A stretch of 64,000 bases of DNA from Epiperipatus broadwayi (Eukaryota; Onychophora; Udeonychophora; Euonychophora; Peripatidae), in assembly GCA_028023455.1 (NCBI GenBank), contig JAQFVV010000111.1:4151416-4215415 (forward strand), in the 5' to 3' direction. Shown piece after piece: positions 57,560 to 64,000 of the stretch (the first letter of the stretch is position 1; each line of letters opens with the position of its first letter). The translations under genes were made by a program, and so were the position numbers. Under the pieces are notes generated by a model, which was not told the origin of the DNA, searched no databases, and worked only from the letters and a program-made list of their open reading frames with translations.

Positions 57560-58500
57560 TCACTACTTTCTTCATACAATATATAACATTAAACCTCCAC
57601 TCTTTTACACTTTTAGCAAAATATATTTATTAATTTGATAACAGTTTCAATTGTTCCCAGAAATCTTTGTCAGATCTACAAATTTAAACATTACATAAAT
57701 ACAATCACATTTTATACATTTATACATATAATTTTACAATTTAACTATTTTTACACTATATTATATTCAATAATTTAATCTTTTTAACCTTAATATTATT
57801 TTATTTTTATTTTACTATTATTTTTATTTCTTATTATTTATTATTATTATTAGTATATTTATTTTTATACCCTTTCTATTATATTTTATTATATTAATAA
57901 ATCACTTTTTACCCTTTACTATTATATTAACTCCTATCCAATATATATTATTTATTTTATAATCTTACAATTTAATCTACCAATTATTTTATCTTATCCA
58001 ACCCATTAAATTTTTCTTTTCTACATAATCTTACTGTAACATTTTTTAACTTTTATAAATCAAAACATAATTAAATACATAATTACTTTCATATTAGTAT
58101 CAAATCTCTTTATATTGTAATTTATTTAAATTCTCCTACTTCTTATTTTACTTTAAAATTTTTATATTACTATAAATATCTCCAACTTTCATTAACTTTT
58201 ACCCAATTATATCCTTTTTTAAATCTAATTTTACCTCTACCTTCCCCTTCACTCCTTATTTATATATCTTTTAATTCTATTTTTATTCTATTTTTTATCT
58301 AACCCTACCTATTTATAATTTTAATTTGAATTCTTACCTTATTTCTCACTCCTTTACTTCTTCCATTTCTCTATCCCATAATCCTTTCTACTTCCTTACT
58401 CTTTTTTATAATAATATAGCTGCCTCTATTATACGTCAAACAAACTAACACTAACTATCCATAACTTTATATTTTACTATTCCTCTTCATCTTTATACTA
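57560..58500 (-). mobile_element. Probable 3' region of the 58.5-59.2 kb PLE
   Basis: Strikingly strand-biased DNA, nearly all T, A and C on plus with very little G for ~1.5 kb. It continues the pyrimidine-biased strand of the endonuclease gene, which suggests one element. At its far end (57680-57640, minus) 'gatctgacaaagatttctgg' and 'aattgaaactgttatcaaa' resemble the CTGAxRA..GAAA termini of other PLEs here. No frames are open. Confidence 0.4.
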
Positions 58501-59223
58501 AAATTGTCCTTAAACCATTTTCTCTATTAATATTTGGCTTTATCTCTTTTATTAAAATTGCCTCCCTTATCTTTCTATCTCTTCTACTATTTGCAAAACT
58601 TATTATTCTAACATCCTTTCTCACTAACTCATGACCTGTCTCCATAGAATGCAAATATACTGGTGATCCTCTATCATATCTATGTTGCTTTCACCTTGTA
58701 TATATTGAATTCTTCATTTCCCTACATATTTACTTACAATTCCTTTATCCTTACATTTCCTACAATTTATTTCATAAACTCCATTAATATATTTCTTTTC
58801 CCCACCTATATACCTACCATTTAATATATCCATTACATTTTTCTTTCTTTTATTTACCACTTTATAATTAATATTTTTCTTAAAAACTTTACTAATTTTT
58901 CTAATAATGTTATTAATTCCCTTCACTATACTACCATCATTAACCTTTATCCCTATATAACCCTTCCTCCCCCTATCCTTTGATTTCTTCTTTCCTTCTC
59001 CCTCTTTTTTATACCTCTCTTCCACTTTTTTATACTTTTTTACTACCTCTTCTGGATACCCACTTTCCTTAAAATCCTTATTTATCCTATCAATTTCTCT
59101 ATCATACTCATCTCCATCACAATAATGATTTGCCCTATATACTTTAGAACTTATAGTACTAACCTTATGCCTTATATCCATATTTGAACCCCATAAAAAT
59201 AACAAGATATCTTTTTCAACCAA
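58500..59223 (-). pseudogene. Penelope-like GIY-YIG endonuclease, distinct lineage
   Basis: A 169-codon frame (59223-58714) begins in the linker: EYDREIDRINKDFKESGYPE at ~38-57, a Lys-rich stretch, then GRYIGGEKKYINGVYEINCRKC with GVYEINC and CxxC, then SKYVGK (YVGE expected) and a stop where the family has E-T. After a frameshift the domain continues at about 58670-58490 with GSPVYLHSMETGHELV (the LHxxxxGH block), IREAILIKEIKPNINRE (the conserved Glu and Asn) and GLRTILV. The RxSPVYxHS and NGVYEIxC forms set it apart from the PLEs at 23, 28 and 48 kb. It is inactive through one stop and at least one frameshift. The natural N-terminus is not present. Confidence 0.8.
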
Positions 59224-59224
59224 T

Positions 59225-59241
59225 AAGTATATATATATAAC
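59225..59241. repeat. Target-site duplication, left
   Basis: The 17-bp 'aagtatatatatataac' is repeated exactly at 59346-59362, on either side of the SINE. Confidence 0.85.
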
Positions 59242-59345
59242 CCATCAAGCATTGGTGGCCAAGTGGCCAGCATAGCTGCTTTACAAGCAGTTGTCCCGGA
59301 TTCATGGGTTTGTTTCCCAGCTAATGCTTTGACACATGGAAAAAA
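59242..59345 (+). mobile_element. tRNA-derived SINE, copy 3, with target-site duplication
   Basis: The head 'ggtggccaagtggccagcat' (tRNA 5' half with A box TGGCCAAGTGG) is followed by 'gctgctttacaagcag' (anticodon-arm-like hairpin), 'atgggtttgtttcccagc' (degraded B box) and 'taatgctttgacacatgg', then an A-rich end. A perfect 17-bp duplication flanks it. It inserted just upstream of the PLE frame at 59223. Confidence 0.88.
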
Positions 59346-59362
59346 AAGTATATATATATAAC
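59346..59362. repeat. Target-site duplication, right
   Basis: Second copy of the 17-bp duplication beginning at 59225. Confidence 0.85.
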
Positions 59363-59654
59363 TAGCTGAATTGGTTATGGGTCAACTAAATGAGCATCAA
59401 ATTTTTAAGCTTGCTTGAAATAATTCAGTCAGCATTATACTTATATTTATATAAAGTTTTTGCTAATGAGGTTACTCTAATTCCCCATTTACAGTAAAAC
59501 ACCAGAGACACCTGAAATAAAATTGTTAGATTGAGATACGTCCCACAATTATGTCAGTTGATGGCTATAAATATGTCGGAAATTTTTTTCAAACAAAAAT
59601 ATTACCAGCTGTATATATACCCAAACATGTTCACTTCTTTTAAGTTTAAATATT

Positions 59655-59885
59655 TGAAATACAGGCATTCTTCACATACCTGGAGCCTAATTGTAAATAT
59701 AGGGGATTTGAATTCAGACTTTCAAGTACCCTACCAAGTATCCACACTATCTCATATCCCTGATACACATGACCACACACATGTAGAAAAGATAATCACC
59801 AATATAGTATTTCATGCTAAACCAGCACTCATCAGTTGGTCCAGATTATGATCTCCCACACACATATATATATAATCAGTGCTTT
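59655..59885. mobile_element. tRNA-box-B repeat, single truncated copy
   Basis: It starts with 'tgaaatacaggcattcttca', the element end also found at 52109. It contains 'gatttgaattcagactttc' (inverted B box, reverse complement gaattcaaatccc), 'gataatcaccaatat', 'tcatgctaaaccagcactcatcagttgg' and 'gatctcccacaca', then breaks off. This is the only non-inverted copy in the window. The plus frame at 59531-59851 is incidental. Confidence 0.7.
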
Positions 59886-59889
59886 TTTA

Positions 59890-60470
59890 AGTTTGCAATT
59901 ACTGCACCCTTTTCTAAAAAAATAATTACAAAATAATTTATAAATACGTAATTAATATATATATATAAACCAATAATATAATCGAAGAGAGTAAGACTAC
60001 ATAAGTACAATTTTTTTAGATTAATTTATGAAGTTTTAATACAAATTTAATAAAAAATGTCATTGTACTTTACTGAAAGATTGTAATTTATGGGTTGAAT
60101 GTCCTTTTCCTAATATTACAATACTTGTATTAAGAGACAATAAGATATTATGACATTGAATAATAACTACTCAAAAGCAGCCTTGAAGTTCTTTCTTTCA
60201 TAAACTACACTAAACTATTTTTCTAGTAAAAATATAAAGATAAGGGCTTCTTTTATTCTACTCTAAAACTATACATTATAAACAAAAATTGATCAATTAA
60301 CAGTCTTATGATGTAAAGCACTTGCTTTCAAAAGGATAGATTACTTATGTCTTAAAAAAAAACTCTCAAAAAATCAAGTCCGGCTATGTTGCTATCTTAT
60401 AAGCATTGAATACACAGCTTGATTCCAGTTCTAGAAAGAAAGAGAAATATCACCATAAATTAAATGTAAG
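59890..60470. other. Unassigned AT-rich DNA
   Basis: No feature recognised. Confidence 0.45.
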
Positions 60471-60479
60471 TTAGAAAAT

Positions 60480-60978
60480 AAACAGGCAAAAACTCTCCAT
60501 ATAGTAGTGCCACCTTGTGCTAACCAGAGTAATCAATGGATGCCAGAAGGCTTGTGCATAAAATCCCTATCTAGTGCCCACTCATCCAATATCTCCAGAC
60601 TATTTTCTGGCTTGTGGCCTTCATCAATGAGGAGCCTTGGATTTGAGAGCACTGCACCTAGATCTTAGAATCTAATGCAACCCTCCAGCAGCCACCTTTT
60701 ATCTCTACTTCACTACAAAACTATGAGAATGAAATTGGAAAACACAATAATATTTTCAATCTAAGCTCAATAGCTTATATAGTCATATGGGTCTGAACTC
60801 AATTCAGCACCCATACATTTTGGTGACTTTGGCTCTTTAACAACCATATCCACCATTATCCTATTAGGCAGGATTGGTGTTAAACCACTAAACATCACAT
60901 GATCACCATCTCATGCTAGCACATAACTGTTAGTAAACATGCAAAAACTCTCCATATAGTAGTGCCACCGTGTGCATG
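60480..60978. repeat. Repeat family C, ~456-bp unit with 40-bp direct repeats
   Basis: 'aacaggcaaaaactctccat' to 'gccaccttgtgc' at 60481-60520 recurs at 60937-60976 with about two differences, so the unit is 456 bp with the start of a second tandem copy. The unit is GC-richer than its surroundings and matches 49532-49630 at both ends. No open frame over 60 codons. Type of element unknown. Confidence 0.65.
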
Positions 60979-60979
60979 T

Positions 60980-62160
60980 GAAGTTAGAAAATGTATGCAG
61001 TAACAGAGCTTTGGTACCTACCATTCCTTGTTCCAATAGCAGATAATATCTTACACTTTGTTTACAAGCTTTGTTTACAATACATGTACTGTTCGCTGTA
61101 CTGAGAGACAGAGAGCATATTTACATATATACTGAGTGAATGTGTATTTGCCCATTCACTTCCTTTCAATCATCATCATCATCATCATGATCATTATCTA
61201 ACAAGCTATAATGGCCAACAAAAATGTCAAATCCTTCACATGCTTTCTAATGCAACAGAATATCATTTACATAAATGCCTTGTTAGTCCACATTTTCTAT
61301 CTATAAATTCAATGCCTTACTAAAAATTTATCTTTAAATAAAGATTAAAACTGTAGCCATTTTAGGAGGGCAGACAATCTTGGCACAGCATGCTTTTATT
61401 TTTTACATTATTTCAGTAATAGATGATTCACCTTCACCCTTTTTGAACCACTTCAAAATATGATTTTTTTCTCTATTACAAATTGATAATTATATCCTAG
61501 CACTTTACTGAGGAAGCCAGTACCAGAAACTGGTCTGGGGTTGAGGATATTCTGCAAAGCTTGTTAAGAGCTTATTTGCAAGCTCTTTATATAACAAATT
61601 GATAACTTTCACTTTCTTACTTAAACATCTTAAGTACTTTAGAAATTTCTCTTAAATTATGCTTAGAAAACATTTTATTACATAAAAACATTGTATTACA
61701 TCAAACTTTTAAAGGAAAAAAAAACAGTAGAAGAAAAAATGCCCGTGTTCTCAGTTTAATTAACATGAACAGAATGTAATTATCACATCAAATTTAGTAA
61801 ATGGGCTTCAAAACACAAAAACGGCTACTGCTACATATGTTTGTGATGCAGTACAGACCAGAAGCTGACAGATTATTAGCTGCTTAACACAATATAAAAA
61901 AATAATTATTAAATAAAACTGTTGCGCTTATCCTGCCATTATTATGGACAAATGTCACATGATTTCCTAAACATTTAACCATAATTGTTTATTTATTTAC
62001 AATTTAACATTAGAAAAATAAAATATGTATAGTCCTTTCTCATATAAACTCAATTCTCAGCATATATAAAAAATGCAAATAATTTGAAATATGTGATGTA
62101 TAAGTAATATAGCTCCCATTATTTGTGTGATTCACGCAGTGAAAACATTTTTTATAATAT
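60980..62160. other. Unassigned, with a PLE-terminus-like motif at 61500-61540
   Basis: 'tttactgaggaagccagtac' followed by 'cagaaactggtctgggg' contains CTGAGGA, a CCAGT/ACTGG stem and GAAAC, like the ends of PLEs in this window, but no endonuclease remnant is next to it. (CAT)n-like repeats lie at 61172-61190. Confidence 0.35.
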
Positions 62161-63103
62161 ACTATAATACTTATTTTTGGCTGTAGAAAGGAATTTGTTG
62201 TTAACTGAAAGGAGACCCTTTGATTCCTCTTGGAAACCTTAAAGGAACTGAGCAGGGTAAATTTCTAATGTTCTTGCCATTGCAGATGTTATTACTATGT
62301 GATTATACATATAGTATATGATGGATGGGCTGTAAAGTCGCCAGCCAAGGCAGCAGTTGGTGGCCGAAGATGGAGTGCACTAAGAATCTCCTGATTGCAG
62401 ACATAGGCTACCATTTGATGACAAAAATTTATTTACATACTTAACTGCAGATCATTTTCAAGTGAAGGAAGATTGCAAGAATTGGAAGAAAACCTATCCC
62501 ATATTAAATGGAATATTGTTGGATTTTGTGAAGTCAGAAGAAAAAGTAAAGAGACAATTGATTTAAAAAGTGGACATGTACTGTATTATAAAGAAACAAA
62601 CATTGGAAGTACAAGTGGAGTAGGATTTCATTATAAATAAAAAAGTGGAAAAACAATATTGTGGAGATTGATGGAGTATCGGACAGAGTGGTAAGATTAG
62701 TTATACAACATAATAGCAGATATCAAATGCAGATAATTCAGGTTTATGCCATATCAAGTTCTCATTGAAATACAGAAGTAGAGAATTTTTATATGGATGC
62801 ACAAAAAGTTTTTGATCAGAGCAAATAACATTTTTAAATTGCCATGGGAGACTTTAATGCTAGAATTGGTAAACAATTAAAAGATGACAGTACTATAGGC
62901 AAATTTGGTTATGGTGATAGAAATCAGAGAGGACAGAGACTTATGTAGTTTGTAGAAATTTTTTCTTTTATATTATAAATCCTTTTTTTTGATAACATAC
63001 AAATGAAGGTGCAGCAGAATTGGATTATATTTTGACTAAAAGAACATATGTATTTCAAGATTGTAATGTTTTTTAATAAATTCAATGCGGGAAGTGATCA
63101 TCA

Positions 63104-63346
63104 ATGAGTAATATGCAAAATAATGTTAATGTAAAAGAAGAAAGAAAAAAAATATTAAAAAAAATAATATTTACAGTCGATATTCCTAATCTTCAGAAAC
63201 ATTCCAATGAATTCAAATTAGAACTTGCAAATCATCTTCAAGTATTAATAGATTTTAAACATAATTCAAACTTGAATGAATTCAATAGAAAGATAAGTTA
63301 TATACTTTTAAATACTACAACAATGATAGCTGGTGCAAAAAAGTAA
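63104..63346 (+). pseudogene. LINE inter-domain fragment (endonuclease to RT)
   Basis: An 80-codon open piece of the LINE protein between the endonuclease and RT domains. It includes IFTVDIPNLQKHSNEFKLEL and TTTMIAGAKK and lines up with the broken region at about 32810-33000 in the other plus-strand copy. The start Met is incidental; the natural frame continues from upstream. Confidence 0.65.
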
Positions 63347-63845
63347 TAATTGACCAGAAAATTTTTTTCCAAGGCAAGACAATTTATGAACAAAAGAAGG
63401 GATGTGGAAAAATATATAAAAATGATGCATTAAAGATTGAATATCTCGAATTTTGTAAAATGGTGTGAAAAAAGTGGATAATGATATAAGAAAGTATAAT
63501 TGTGGTACTAGCAAGGAAAGCTATAGAAGAGAATAAAATTCTCAAGTATGCAAAACATTTTAATATTGGTAGAAAACTTATTTCTGTAATAAGAAAAAAA
63601 GATGGAACTATTACTAAAAAGAGAGATGGCATCATGAAATGGGTAGAAGAGTTCTATGAAGAATTATATAGTACTAAAGATTATCAAGAATTATATAGTA
63701 ATAAAGAACAAGTAATTCCTACATCTATTATATCTTCTGAATTTCCCAGTATTTTAAATAAAGAAGTGAGACATGCAATTAAATTTATGAAAAAGGGAAA
63801 AGCTCCAGGTAATGATGGAATTATAAATGATATCTTAAAAGAAGC

Positions 63846-63858
63846 GGGGGGGGGGGGG
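63846..63858. repeat. G13 homopolymer in LINE RT
   Basis: The run lies within the codons after DILKEAG. The copy at 33541-33570 has 'gaagcaggagaagaa' here, so the run is a recent expansion or an assembly artefact. Confidence 0.9.
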
Positions 63859-64000
63859 GAAATAGAAAAAAAATTGCAATTATATACCAAATGTCTAAAT
63901 AATAAAAATGTACCAGATGATTGGAAGAATATAGTACTAATATTAATATTTAAAAAGGTGATAAACAGGATATTAGAAAGTACAGACCTATCAGTCTTTT

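Larger units (their letters stand above)
62165..64000 (+). mobile_element. RTE-like LINE, 5' half, cut by window end
   Basis: The leader ('aggaatttgttgttaactg', 'ccttaaaggaactgagcagg') matches 31340. The endonuclease reads in pieces: TSGVGF at about 62613, then EIDGVSDRVV, then at 62838-62930 AMGDFNARIGKQL and GYGDRNQRGQRL (the catalytic GDFNARIG block). 63104-63346 is a 80-codon open piece (IFTVDIPNLQKHSNEFKLEL). From 63760 come the RT N-terminal blocks with FMKKGKAPGNDGIINDILKE and VPDDWKNI. A G13 run sits in the RT. Frameshifts are fewer than in the copy at 31.3-35 kb. It continues beyond 64000. Confidence 0.85.

Overview
The window is very AT-rich (well over 70% A+T by eye). It has no operons, long intact ORFs, rRNA, tRNA genes or CRISPR-like arrays. 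Its contents are RTE-like LINEs, GIY-YIG Penelope-like elements (PLEs), an LTR retrotransposon with a tRNA-Lys primer-binding site, tRNA-derived SINEs, foldback elements and (TA)n microsatellites. This is what an intergenic or intronic part of an AT-rich invertebrate animal genome looks like. I cannot name the species, and I recognise no host gene; almost every readable protein fragment comes from a retroelement.

Layout. 0.1-2.2 kb: two head-to-head copies of a coiled-coil, Gag-like reading frame and degenerate tandem repeats. 3.0-3.3 kb and 8.36-8.65 kb: foldback elements. 4-20 kb: at least five copies of one RTE-like LINE family (one plus-strand 3' end at 5.2-6.0 kb, the rest minus-strand), an 85-bp minisatellite at 9.1-9.4 kb, and AT-rich filler. 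20-25 kb: mostly unassigned, with a PLE endonuclease fragment at 23 kb. 25.5-28 kb: copies of a tRNA-box-B-containing repeat, one of them palindromic. 28.1-31.3 kb: a PLE cluster including a ~1.5 kb near-perfect palindrome whose arms both encode a GIY-YIG domain. 31.3-35 kb: the most complete LINE copy. 36.5-37.5 kb: an interspersed repeat carrying a 460-bp palindrome. 37.6-46.9 kb: a minus-strand LTR retrotransposon complex with three ~2.5 kb LTRs (one truncated), Gag-like frames and the integrase C-terminus, but no reverse transcriptase. 48.2-49.5 kb: a decayed PLE with an RT YVDD motif followed by GIY-YIG. 50-57.5 kb: SINEs, an inverted-dimer repeat and unassigned DNA. 58.5-59.2 kb: a PLE endonuclease of another lineage. 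59.24-59.35 kb: a SINE with a perfect 17-bp target-site duplication. 62.2 kb to the end: the 5' half of another LINE copy.

Nothing here works as an operon or pathway; the history is one of nested insertion and decay. The most unusual structures are inverted (palindromic) dimers of several unrelated repeat families, PLE termini with hammerhead-like cores, and an LTR complex whose two outer LTRs resemble each other more than the middle one. I found no convincing new cellular system. The best candidates for something undescribed are the palindromic PLE and the three-LTR composite.
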